A stretch of DNA of 64,000 nt from Gremmenia infestans (taxonomy: Eukaryota; Ascomycota; Leotiomycetes; Helotiales; Hamatocanthoscyphaceae): contig JAFEVB010000022.1 of NCBI GenBank assembly GCA_032629725.1, forward strand, positions 124,001-188,000, in the 5' to 3' direction. The notes beneath the pieces were generated by a model. That model was not told the origin of the DNA. It saw nothing but the letters and a program-made list of their open reading frames with translations, and made no database searches. The position numbers and the translations under genes are program-made. How positions within the stretch are numbered: position 1 is the first letter of the stretch; the number at the start of each line of letters is the position of its first letter. Shown piece by piece: positions 10,577 to 21,139 of this stretch.

Positions 10577-11563
10577 ATGCTTCCCGGTGGTGTGTGTCCT
10601 GTCTTGGACTATGAGCTTTCTCAGATGACCGACTACGTCGCGGAAATGGCACAGAGGCTGTGTAACCCAAACTCACCAGTCTCTCCGGCATTCCGTAAGT
10701 TCGTATCAGGAGTGCTGTCTTCGACACGCCTGCCTCATACCACGATTCTCCTCGGCATGAATTACCTCGCACGACGCATGAATACACTCAGCGCGGCGGG
10801 CCCATTCAAGGCTAGTGATGGTCAGGTTTGGCGCATGCTGACGATTGGTCTTCTTCTTGGGAGTAAATTCCTTGACGACAACACCTTTCAGAATCGGTCT
10901 TGGTCGGAAGTGAGCGGTATCTCTGTTCCCGAGTTAAACGTTTTGGAGCACGAATGGTTGATTTCGCTTGACTGGAAATTATACGTCAATCTCGATGAGA
11001 GCACCGACTTCAAGGCATGGCTCCAGAGTTGGAATAGCTGGCGCGAAACCAAGAACCTCGAGCGCGCTGCTACTCTCGATCGCCTGGCGCCACTTGCACC
11101 CATCGACACCAATGTTCAGCGACCTCGACCGTACCAGCAGGCCTACAGCGGCTACACCAAGACTGCGTCTCGAGAGCACCCCCAGTCTGGATATACGCCT
11201 TACGAACATAGCGGTTGGATGAACTCGTATCCTACTCCACAACTTACTCCTCCGTCTGCGCCGGACTCAGGTGTTAACACCCCTGAGTATTTGAGCGCAA
11301 CCGGTGGAGGACCCCGATACAACGATTGGGCTTTGTTCAACCAGTACTCGAGAGGATATCAGACCCCAGTCCATGCTCCATACGTTCCTACTCGCATCGC
11401 TCCATATCATACACCGTACTCGAACCACTACGGCCATCACTATAACTCCAACATCTGGGACTCAGCTGCTGCTGATTGCAACTGTGGTAGTTGCAACCCA
11501 CATGCCAAGCAGTCGTACTTCATGGGACATGGATATGGTGGACCGCAAATCGTTGCCGGATAA
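10577..11563 (+). CDS. Pho85-type (PCL/CLG1-like) cyclin
   Basis: A single-exon gene of 328 residues. Residues about 15-140 form a cyclin box of the Pcl/Pho80 class: VAEMAQRLC, SPAFRKFVSGVL, TTILLGMNYLARRM, then VWRMLTIGLLLGSKFLDDNTFQNRSW and LNVLEHEWLISLDWKLYV. Cyclins of this class activate the Pho85/CDK5-like kinase, which links nutrient state to the cell cycle, morphogenesis and glycogen metabolism. The remaining about 190 residues are a disordered tail rich in Tyr, Pro, Ser and Asn with repeated PY/TPY motifs, ending with a short Cys cluster (CNCGSC) near the C-terminus. The ATG at 10577 is the first in frame after the long leader. The gene converges with the orphan gene at 13436. Which Pcl subgroup it belongs to (CLG1-like is my best guess) is not certain. 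Confidence 0.85.
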   Translation: MLPGGVCPVLDYELSQMTDYVAEMAQRLCNPNSPVSPAFRKFVSGVLSSTRLPHTTILLGMNYLARRMNTLSAAGPFKASDGQVWRMLTIGLLLGSKFLDDNTFQNRSWSEVSGISVPELNVLEHEWLISLDWKLYVNLDESTDFKAWLQSWNSWRETKNLERAATLDRLAPLAPIDTNVQRPRPYQQAYSGYTKTASREHPQSGYTPYEHSGWMNSYPTPQLTPPSAPDSGVNTPEYLSATGGGPRYNDWALFNQYSRGYQTPVHAPYVPTRIAPYHTPYSNHYGHHYNSNIWDSAAADCNCGSCNPHAKQSYFMGHGYGGPQIVAG

Positions 11564-13435
11564 TTGTTCAGAGCACCTGGTGGACCTATTCGACAACTTC
11601 ACTTCCGAATCTGTTTCGCTACAAAATTTCAGCAATACCCCAATGCCTAGCGCATTGTTACACAAAAGTTCTTTGCATTTCATTTCTTTGGGCGTCTTCC
11701 AGCGCGCGCATTACGTTCGGAAATGGTGTTATTCCGGTCGTTCTCTAAAATTTCAAGAAGGGATTACTTGATAATTACGCATATGGAAAACGTATTCCAA
11801 TCACGATCTCGAGTTTGCGCTGCGCCTTTCCAAATGGTGGCTGCCTCGATCTTACGACTTTCTTCTTACACATATTACAACGGCGTTGCATCAGCGAACT
11901 TCTAGATATTTCGTTTGTCTTTCGGATGGCATGGACTGGATGGCACTCCGGCCAGGTGTTTTGGTTTTCAAGGGAGAGGCACTCTTGCTTTGCGTGCATG
12001 GAATTAATTCGATGGTTTTTCTCTTCTGGCACGTTCACGATCTTCTAGACTTCTAGACTCGACCATTCGGGTCCGACAAAAAAACATATGGCCTGCCAGT
12101 TTCTTCGATTCGCTACGCAGAAATTTGTAATTAGGCGGCTTTTTCATTTGCTTTTTTCATTTGCCTCAAAAAGACAGGACCAGTTTCGTTCAACTTCTTG
12201 TAAAAATGGATTTCCGATATTGGAATTCGCTGGCTTTCGCTGAGGGGAGCTGGCATGCACAAAAAATGGGTGGGATGGGAATTTGATTTGCGTTTCTTTT
12301 TGATTCATGGCGAACTTCAGATGGGAGGGTAATGGGTTCGCTTTCTTTGCTGGGCCTTTCTCTTTCTCTGACGATCTTCACCGGCATAGTTTGGGGGGAT
12401 AGTAAAGCATGGAATGGAAGATGGAGTGGGGTTGGGGGCAACTTTACATGGTTTGGGTCTGCAGAGCTCTTTTTCGCACTTGATGAGGCTGGGAGAGACA
12501 ATTATAACTGCCTGGCTGGATATGACATTATGAGAGTGCCAGGTTTTTTTCTCGAGGTATCTGAGGTCTGGCTTTGTTGTCTTCTGGATTCTAGCTAGCT
12601 CTTTTTAGAAAGCGAGTAGAAGGATGGATGGTGACTCTTAGATTAATGAAGACTTTGTGCCTTCGAAATTGATTTTGAAGTTGATATCATGTGATTACAA
12701 TTGGATATTATACAGTACCACGTTACTCGGCCATTCTTGGCTAGGTAACTACCGGTAACTACCTAGGTACACATGACATGACATATCCTCCCACTGACAC
12801 TGGTTTACCTTTTCATTTATCATTTCAAAGTTCCCATCATTCATTTATTCATTGTGCCGTCCCCCCCTCGCCGACATCGCTCAAGATCCCCACTATAGGG
12901 CTAGGCCCCATTCTCGAATGCACACACGATACGGATAGAAGGACAAATCGAGTTTGTAATTTTATTTATCAACTGAGTGGATCCTTGGACCCCTGGGGGC
13001 GCTTAATTGTACGTGTGAGTGAAGTGCAGTGGAGTGGAGTGCGGTTTGAGTCATGCGGGCAGACAGGCAGTTAGTTTACTTTGGTGAGGGGTCATACTCC
13101 GTACGCATGCAGAAAGGTAGGCAGTGCTTGATTGGTTTGTAGTAGTAACGAAAGGCGTAGAAGGGAATTTTTCATACCGGTTATCGTCGGGAATCGGCGT
13201 GGGTGGTAGGGTCTGGTTTTGGGATGGAGAAGTGGGGAGGGGAGGGAGAGGAGGTATGTATGAGTTGCTCCATGGAAGTCTGGTAGTACTGTACTCATGG
13301 ATGGCTACAGTTGGGGGTAATTGTAAGTGCAATGCTATTGATTCTGTTCTATCTTCTTGTCGTTGTCTATGCTACAGATCCTGAGAACTCCACCTTCATC
13401 TCAGATCATTGCAAGTGCAACCTCAAACGCCTGTC
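11564..13435. other. Intergenic between convergent genes
   Basis: T-rich 3' flank of the cyclin gene, then featureless sequence. No supported gene. Confidence 0.5.
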
Positions 13436-14530
13436 TTAATGCTGGCCCTCGACAAATGTCCTCGCCATATCGCCCATCTTATACATCTCGGTCTTGACTG
13501 TGCCCGTTGTCTTAGCAGCAGAATTTACTGCTTGGGCTTTTTGTCGTTGTTCCCAAGAGGTTAGTTCTTCTTGGTGAGATGGTGTAGCTGAGGCTTTGGA
13601 GGGGTGGCGAGAGGATGATGTTGAGGGAAGGGGTGGTGGAGGAATAGAGTTGCTTTTGAGTAATTTTGTGGGATGTCGAGAGGAAGCGGTGGGAAGAGGC
13701 GGCGGCGGCGGCGGTGGTGGTTGTGTTGAGGCGTGTTTTGAGGATGAGGTATGGTGGCGGCGGGAAGATGATTTCGACCTTGTTGGGAAGTGTTCTGTGG
13801 GATTGGAAGCGTCTTGATTGTTGGCAATGCTGGGGCGTCGAGAAGGTGCTTTGGAGGTATGGGTAGGTGGCCTGGATGATGATTCGTTTCTTGAAGAGCT
13901 GTGCCTCGAAGGGTCTTTTCTTGATGACTCGTGTCTCGAGGAAGATTCACGCCTCGAAGACTCGTGTCTGTATGATTCACGTTTCGAAGACAAGTTCTCT
14001 CGCGACTGATAGGGAGGTGGTCGAGTCCACGCCCCATCGGGCTCAATCCCGGTATGCCTGGAACGGGGTCTCGAGCTCTCAGGCCTTTCCTCCAGTTCGG
14101 GCTTATACTTTTTTCCAAAGAGTCTGCCTAAAAAGGACTTCTTCTTGTCCTTTTCCTCTTGTTCTGCTCTACTCACAATAAGCCGCGGTCTATCCGGTCG
14201 GGCCTTCGAGACCAAGACCCGTGAGCCTCTGTCCAGTGTAGATGCGAAATTCGCACCCACAGTCATCCAGAATATCTGCAGTCTTCGCTCCCTGTCTCTG
14301 TCTTGCATATCTTGCAGCGCTTCTCGTTGCAATGCTCTGTGTTCTAGGAAGGCGTCTTCGAAGTCTCGGAAGAAGTACATTTGGCCGTCTTCGTCGAGGT
14401 AGCATTCGTTTTCGATGCAGTTGTAGCCGCCTTCGAGCAGGTTCTCGATCCAGGGATAGCCATCAGGACAACTGCTGTGTTGTAGTATGTTGTGCTTTTC
14501 GCGAGTTCTGTGGCTTTCGTGTCTAAACAT
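13436..14530 (-). CDS. Hypothetical basic, Ser/Arg- and Pro-rich fungal protein
   Basis: A 364-residue open frame, no intron needed. I do not recognise the family. The first about 165 residues look folded: a Cys-containing start (SCPDGYPWIENLLEGGYNC, CIENECYLDEDGQMYFF), a long charged helix (EDAFLEHRALQREALQDMQDRDRERR, in two parts) and a basic patch KKKSFLGRLFGKKYK. Residues about 170-235 repeat R-x-ESSR/HESSR units, clearly seen also as imperfect DNA repeats at 13910-13990. A poly-Pro run follows (about residue 277), then a short Q/K-rich C-terminus (SWEQRQKAQAVNSAAKTTG). No signal peptide or membrane segment. Regular codon periodicity and the folded N-terminal region argue for a real gene. 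Role unknown. Confidence 0.72.
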   Translation of the reverse strand: MFRHESHRTREKHNILQHSSCPDGYPWIENLLEGGYNCIENECYLDEDGQMYFFRDFEDAFLEHRALQREALQDMQDRDRERRLQIFWMTVGANFASTLDRGSRVLVSKARPDRPRLIVSRAEQEEKDKKKSFLGRLFGKKYKPELEERPESSRPRSRHTGIEPDGAWTRPPPYQSRENLSSKRESYRHESSRRESSSRHESSRKDPSRHSSSRNESSSRPPTHTSKAPSRRPSIANNQDASNPTEHFPTRSKSSSRRHHTSSSKHASTQPPPPPPPPLPTASSRHPTKLLKSNSIPPPPLPSTSSSRHPSKASATPSHQEELTSWEQRQKAQAVNSAAKTTGTVKTEMYKMGDMARTFVEGQH

Positions 14531-14657
14531 TGTGTTGGCTTTGAAGTTGGCTTTCGTATGTATGTAGGCGAGAAAACGAGCTTAGAGAGTGCGAGGCTTT
14601 TATCTGAAAATTGTTGGGCGTTGTCAAGGTTGGGAATCATCGTTTTTGGAAAGCCCA

Positions 14658-14757
14658 CTGAGTGAGTGAGTGAGTGAGTGAGTGAGTGAGTGAGTGAGTG
14701 AGTGAGTGAGTGAGTGAGTGAGTGAGTGATTGATTGAATGAATGAATGAATGAATGA
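14658..14757. repeat. Compound microsatellite (GTGA)n-(ATTG)-(AATG)n
   Basis: About 17 GTGA units, two GATT-like units, then about five GAAT units, 130 bp upstream of the orphan gene's start and between two divergently placed loci. Confidence 0.95.
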
Positions 14758-14943
14758 CTGTGCTCGAAGTTGGGGAATGGGTTGGCTCTTGCTCCCAGGT
14801 CAGTCATGATCAAACTCAAGTTGTCTCGGAGCGGTGCTTTACTGCTCCTATGAAGTCACTGATGTCCCTTAAACGCAATCCTATAACCGTTCATTTGAAT
14901 CTGGACCTTCTGCTTATTATATGCCAGCTGCTACGCTGTTGAA

Positions 14944-17910
14944 TCACCGGAAGTCACCTCTCAGCCTGGGGTTTTGTTCCGCTGCGATTGCGAGGTCTTG
15001 CGGCGTCCTTCCTTCGTTATCCACTTCGTCAACATCCGCCCCTTTATCTATCAATAGGTTTGCCATTTCCTGATGCCCATGTAAACATGCTACATGCAGC
15101 GCAGTATACCCATCTACATCTTTGCTATTGATATTCGCTTCCTTTTTTGTTAGACTTCGAACTAATGATTCGAAGTTATAGCGAGCTGCTACGTGTAGCG
15201 CTGTCCATTCGGAGCGAACCTTCTCGTCGACGTTAGCCCCATGCTCTAGTAGTACTCGCACCGCTGTTGCATGACCACGAGTAGCTGCACAATATAGCAG
15301 CGTCACTCCAAATCTATCCTTTCCCTCGATGTTTGCATTATGCTCTAGCAATAACCGGACTACACCTTCATGTCCTTCCTCAGCTGCAATTTGAAGCGCT
15401 GTCCGTCCAAATCTATCCTTTGCCTCGATGTTCGCATTATGCTCTAGCAATAACCGGACTACACCTTCATGTCCTTCCTCAGCTGCAATTTGAAGCGCTG
15501 TAGCTCCCGAGCTATCATGCGCTGCGTTGATATCTGCTTTCAATTCCAGCAGCATCCGCACGACCAAACTCCGATGCGAAAAATAGAGCCGTCGGTCTTG
15601 ATGCGGGCAATAATCGTGGGAAGCGTGGGAAGGGGTAACCATTTCGGTAACCATTTCGTAACAAGTCTATAGATACCGTATCTGAAACAAGTAGTTTGAA
15701 GGCTATGAGATCTACCAACATTCTGTTGCTAGTAGGGACAGCTTTTGCGTGATTATACCAAAACCGGCATGCGTATAACAAAAGTGGGAAACTGTCAGAG
15801 TCCACGGGTAAAATGAAACGGGTATATTTGGTACACGACTCGGTATAGTGAAAAATATATAGGAGGCAGCTTCTGGCGATGAAACTGTTCCCTTCCACAG
15901 GAGTAGCGCTAAATATTGCCGTCTTTGGAGCCTGGATTCGCATAGAAACCAAGTAATCCTTGACTGAAAAATGAGCTAGTTTGATTTCTGTTTGTTCGTA
16001 TTCGTCGCTATAACCTGGTCCATATTTGTCATAGTCCCAGCCGTCTACATCACTGTCGTCTGATTCATCGTCTAGGCCACGTTGCGCGGGTTTGACGAAA
16101 ATAGTAACTAAACTGCCCAAAATCTCGAGGATATCACCGTGAGGATCGAGGAGACGATTTTCGGGGCTAAATGGCGGGTCCGATTCAGGATCTACGACAG
16201 CGGCTTCGGCGAGTTCTTCGATACGGAGAGGCCTTTCTGAGAAAGCCAGCCACAGTAATGCTCTGCGAGCTTCCATCTTATCATTCTTGTCGATTTGGGA
16301 TAGAATTCGGGCGTATGTATCATCCAACGTCTCTGGAAGATCATCCAAAGTCTTGAGTAAAACGTTACGTTTTCTACATTTTTTCAGTGCCTCCAGTTGA
16401 CAGAATACCCAACGAAACCTGGACGCATGGTTATAAGGTATTTAGTAATCTATGAGGAACGAGAATCACTTACATGCCGTCAGCTCGAGCACTCAGGGCT
16501 TTCTCGATGTCCACCTTTACTTCGCTTGGCCACTTCTTTAATTTCGGGTCTTCTGCAAGCTGGCTTCTGATGTGAAGACTGATGTCCGACTGGACCTGAA
16601 AACCCTGGATGGAAATCGCTTCCGGTTTGCTCAGTGGCATTAATACTGCATTATTATCTGGCTCGGGTCGACTAGTCACAATCAAGTGTACTTTGGGTAG
16701 TGACCATGAATGGATATCCTCGAGTAGTGTCAACAGTTCGTCCCTCTCCCCGATTCTTGCGAATTCGTCCAGGGCATCGATGACAAGAAACACTTGATCA
16801 TCAAACTCTGACATCATCATCGACAGTGCATCGCTGAGTTCTTTGACAGATGCGCTGTGCTGGTTATTGCCACATTTCTTATACCACTCTGTCATCTGTT
16901 CAGGCAGACAGGCAGCTTTGCTGCAGAACTGTGCTAGCAGGGAGGACAGAAGATTTGATAATTTCTGCTTCTCAGAGTCACTGAAATCGAAATAAAAATA
17001 TGCAAGAGCAGAATCCGGTTTGTTGCAATGTAACTTCATTTGCTCAATAATCGTCGAGCTGAATGCCCCCATAGTAAGCGGCAAATTTCCAGTACTAGAA
17101 TGCATACATTTACCTCAAGATAGTCTTCCCACATCCCGCTATAGATAGTCAGCATCAGGTCTCTAGCTGAATTAGAATGGGGATAAGCAACGTATCCCGT
17201 AGAGCCAAAGTAGTGAGTTCTGTGTTTCCATCCATTCTTTCATGCTGGACCCTTTTGTAAACCACTCTCCAGTCATTGGCTGGTGTTTCTTGCAAGCAGC
17301 AAGATGGTTGGAAGATGGGTCGGTGCAGGACAGCCATTTGATTATTTTATCCCGTTGATCATCAACTCGTGAGGTGGCGAAGTCGAGCCTCAGCTGTGTA
17401 ATGCCTTGATCAATAGCGACAGTTAGAGTCCTGTGCGTGTTAGCAATGGGCATGCATTTTCAATATCGAGAGAGATAATTACGTCATGTCTGTCGTTAAA
17501 GCTAAATGGAATAGAGCCTTTTGCCTTCCAACGATCGAAACAGTCGCATCAACATCTTTCTTTGTGAAGGGCCATTTCAATGCTCTCAACCCAAATTTTT
17601 TCATTGTACCGTCTCCTTGCCCATCTACTAATTTCGTGATTAAACCTGCTAACTCTGTCCGGCATTGCTGCACGAGGCCATCAGGCTGATTGAGGAGGTC
17701 CAGAACGGCAAGTTTGGCTGAAGCAGGAGAATCAGCTAGGTCGGCCACGCTGTTCAAAACATCCTGCAGAGACGTCACCTCGTCGCGAAGACGGCGAATG
17801 TCCTCTCTGGCACTCTTTACCCCCGAGTAATACGTTTGACACAGATTGTAGATCTGTCCCGAGATTTGAATAAGGGCTACAACGCTCGCGGCGGCACTGA
17901 GACCATCCAT
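14944..17910 (-). CDS. NACHT-ankyrin STAND (NLR-like) protein with a frameshift before the ankyrin repeats
   Basis: Exons on the minus strand: 17910-17483, 17430-17192, 17138-17114 (25 nt), 17058-16474, 16418-14944; introns 52-55 bp. The N-terminus (MDGLSAAASVVALIQISG, helices to about residue 140) matches the fungal STAND N-terminal (SesA/Fungal_N-like) domain. The NACHT NTPase follows: Walker A built across three exons as YGIPGCGKTIL, Walker B VFLVIDALDEF, sensor-like VHLIVTSRPEP, then FRWVFCQLE and LPETLDDTYARIL. After a winged-helix/linker region come about six ankyrin repeats (15560-14950) ending RTPQDLAIAAEQN. Such proteins are intracellular sensors for self/non-self or xenospecific recognition in fungi. 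The NACHT frame runs into FFASEFG near 15575 while the ankyrin frame begins VVRMLLELKADINA there; the net shift is one extra base and no intron fits. The gene is therefore either broken or contains a sequence error. Confidence 0.85.
15318..15515 (-). repeat. Two nearly identical tandem 99-bp ankyrin-repeat units
   Basis: Bases 15318-15416 and 15417-15515 encode adjacent ankyrin repeats (TALQIAAEEGHEGVVRLLL, EHNANIE-KDRFG). Over the first about 89 bases of each unit I count only two differences, far closer than the other repeats of the same protein. Confidence 0.9.
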
Positions 17911-18885
17911 GTTGCGGACCAAAATATGCCACGGCGTAGCGCGCGATTTATTTACAAAAGTCGAATACGCTGCCTCTTCAGGACTATCGTGAGGCTCGAA
18001 AATGGAGTCAATGTATTAACTGTCGGTTTAAATGAGTAGAATAGCAGTGCAGTGCAGTAAAGTAAAGGACAGACAGAAAGCCCGATGTAAGGCTGAGCTA
18101 AAAAAAAACGCCCAGCCAGCGACTGCTGAGGTGTCATACATATGTTGGGGTAACACGGCTGGGATCCGCTGCCCTTTGGAGCGATATGCATGCGGGAATA
18201 TTGGTACTGAGCCATCAAACGTGACATTGAAATGCCTGCAACATAACTGTTGGTATCGTAGGACAGGTGCGCTCACATATCACTAGCACTAGCTAACAAT
18301 ACTTGATTCTGGTTGTCGTTGCATTGGTTTGATGCGTGATGAGGCTATCGTGGTGTGGGTTTGCGAGGAGAGGAGAGGTTAAGCCTCTTCGTTGAGTCAT
18401 TGGCGCGGTGTCACGTGGATTCGTGATTTATAGATACAACTGTCTTAACCTCATCCTTTACTTTTCTGAAATCCCGTATTACCTTGATGCCATGTTAAGA
18501 ACAAGCCGTCAGGTGTCATACTAGCCTTTCTAGTATTTCCCGGTTCGGTTTATAGCGTTTGTATGAAGCTATTCCCAACTTTTCTGCCTGCTGCTCCTTA
18601 CTATATTATTTTCTACCAGTCTTACTTTTATCTCTCATTCATCTCTTTTCTTGTATGCGCTTTTTATTTATGTTTCCTTTACTTTCCCCTGGCTTTTCTT
18701 CAATACTAGTTTTTCATTTTTGGTACGGTTATTAATACTTCGAAGTAGTATTCAGATATCATCCAAGGATTACAAAACAAAGTTTCATGGCATGCTAGAT
18801 ATTTGATATTAGAAATCTGGGCATGCTATGCCTACTAACGTAATAAATCCCACCCCCTTGTTCAAAACACAAGTTAGCTTGTCAA
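17911..18885. other. Promoter side of the NLR gene and 3' flank of the deaminase gene
   Basis: No gene. A pyrimidine-rich, A/T-rich block spans 18550-18780. Confidence 0.5.
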
Positions 18886-20438
18886 TTAAAATCCCATAAC
18901 CCTCTTCAATAATAGCACCTCATGCTTCGTAACAAAAATCCCCTTGTCAAACTTCGCGCCTTCTCCACTCGCCTCCGCGCCTCCACCACCCTCGAGCGCC
19001 TCTACTAAGCTCCGCACTTTAGCACCCTCCCACTCCCCGTCCACATTTGTCCAGAACACGCGCTTGATGCCTACGGCATGCATGGCGGACACACATCGGT
19101 AGCATGGGCGTGAGGCTCTGATCTCGGGCTTGGGGGGCGGTGGTTCGGTCGGTGGAGAAGGTGTGGAGGGAGAGCGAGAGAGCGGGGATAGCTCGTCGTG
19201 AAGGGATATAGATGTGGGTGGGGATTGGGGGGGGGAAGGTTGAGTTGTATCTGGGATGGGATGTGGGGTCCTGTTGTGCTTTACGGAAGATGTTTTGCGA
19301 TTTCCTAGGCGAGCAACGTAGAGGTCGGAGCCCTTGAGTCGCAAATCTTTGGTGCGTGCTGCGACTGAGGGCTTGGAGTTCAGGGTTGATTTCTTGGTGA
19401 CTAGGATTTGCTCTGTCTTTGGAGGAAGCGGGGGCGGCTTCCTGGAAGGCTGGTTCCTGTTAGTGCATGTTGCGAGGGTGGTAGATACCACTTACCTTGA
19501 TCTTGATTTTCTTTGGGCTGGAATCATCATCGCTGCTTGATGTCTCCGACTGGCTTGATGGGTGCGACCCTGTCGATGCAGCTTTTTCTCCTAGATCCTC
19601 AGAGCTTTGCGGCTCCGAACCGCGCTTATGTGCATAGTGCTTCTGTTGAGCTGTGTGATGATAGTAGTGAGGATGATTCTTGTGATGATACTCGTAGTAC
19701 TTGTACTCGTTCTTCTTCATTCGGTGTTTCTCCGTACTTTTCCATGTGTTCGAAGCCACGTCCTCCTTGGCCTCCTGAAACCCGCTGTCCTCCTCCTTGT
19801 TGTTGGACTTGTCGTTGTTCTCCTTGGACACCTGGTTGAGATGTACGGGGTTCAAAACCCTGCTTTTGAAGAGAGAACTTGCCACTGTGTGATTTGGCAG
19901 TACCGGTCTCGGTAGCCTCCGCGCAGATGGCCTCGGCGTATGCTTTGAGACCGCGGGCTCGTGCTCTACGTTTTTTAGAATCACCCGATAAGGAGAAGCA
20001 CGGTTTTTGGTGATACTTTGCGGAGCGTGCCGACGTCTGAGAGGAAAGGGTGCCAGAAGAGAGGGATAGGGCGGACTGAATAGCCATCATCTCGGAATGA
20101 AGAGACAAGCGCGTGTTGGCGTTGTGACCCTGGCCCATGGACTCAAAAGGCGTGAAAGTACCCGAGTCCTGCTGATTATCCAACGTCGACTTGGAATTAT
20201 GGTCCGGCTTAGACTTCAAGCGTTGCTTGAGCTCAGCGATGGCTGCTCCATCAAGGGAGGCGGACGGCAGTATGCCGGTCTTGAGAGCACCACCATCGAA
20301 ACCTGGACGGTACGAATTGAAGCCCTGGCCAATGACCTTACCGCCACGAACAATGATTGAGCCATGACGGTAGTGCAGAGGAGACAACTCGGCTTGAGCG
20401 AGGCATTGGGAGAGGAGTGTATCGTTTCTTGGAGACAT
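18886..20438 (-). CDS. CMP/dCMP-deaminase-fold protein with long disordered insert
   Basis: Exons 20438-19707, 19642-19496, 19416-18886 (introns 64 and 79 bp) give 469 residues in frame. The first about 120 residues hold the N-terminal half of a cytidine/deoxycytidylate deaminase fold (HYRHGSIIVRGGKVIGQGFN) and the zinc-ligand/proton-shuttle motif HSE (H114, E116). The Cys pair is at PCYRC (C398, C401), followed by GIKRVFWTN. Between them lie about 280 residues that are mostly low complexity: Gln/Gly-rich, a His/Tyr/Lys-rich stretch, Ser/Asp acidic, then a Pro/Ser tract, with one conserved-looking island (STLNSKPSVAARTKDLRLKG). Family members deaminate a nucleotide or a base in RNA; the substrate here is unknown. 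Choosing the acceptor at 19417 is what restores the frame to PCYRC. Intact and probably conserved in ascomycetes. Confidence 0.8.
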
Positions 20439-21139
20439 GTTGATTTTGTATGACTCAAAAACTAACTTGTGTTTGGAAGGGGTGGGGGAGGGGGGATTTG
20501 CGGTTGGAATGTTGGAGATTTGAAGTATTTGCTGCTGGATATTGAAAGACTGAGAGTTTGGTAAGAGGTTGATTATGTGAACGTTACGAGCTTTTTTTTT
20601 GCGGTGGTGTTTTGAATATTAAAGAGTTGCTCTTGAAGTCATTCAGCCTCGCGCTTAATTTACTAGCTCCTTCATACGATTGGTCAGATGAAATGGATGT
20701 GGTTTGACATGGTAAATCATTAGCATAGTAAGTCATATTTTATATATGCTTTCTTTCCTATATGTTCGAAGAAGAATCTACAAAGTAATAGGCCTGAAAG
20801 CACCACCAAACTTGGATGGTGTATACCTAGGGATATAGATTTCCCAGAACTATTTTGAATCAAGACAGACACTGGACGGTTCACAGGCTTTTCTCACAAC
20901 ACCTAAAACAGTGGTTGTCCATGTTATTTTATTCTCCAATACCCTATACCAGTGCATGTTACTAGAGATGCTTCGTCCAAGTTGGAAGACTTTCAAGAAA
21001 CGCCATGCGGCCTACTCCACTCCAGAAGCGATTCGTTTGACCACCTTTGCGATTTACGCCCCTCCAACGCCCACTAATTATACAAAGCTGCATTCATGAT
21101 TACCATCATTTCGGCAATGGAATTTTCCTTGCTCGTCTC
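20439..21139. other. Intergenic between two same-strand genes
   Basis: Deaminase promoter (a poly-T run at 20591) and RSC7 3' flank. Nothing else seen. Confidence 0.5.
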
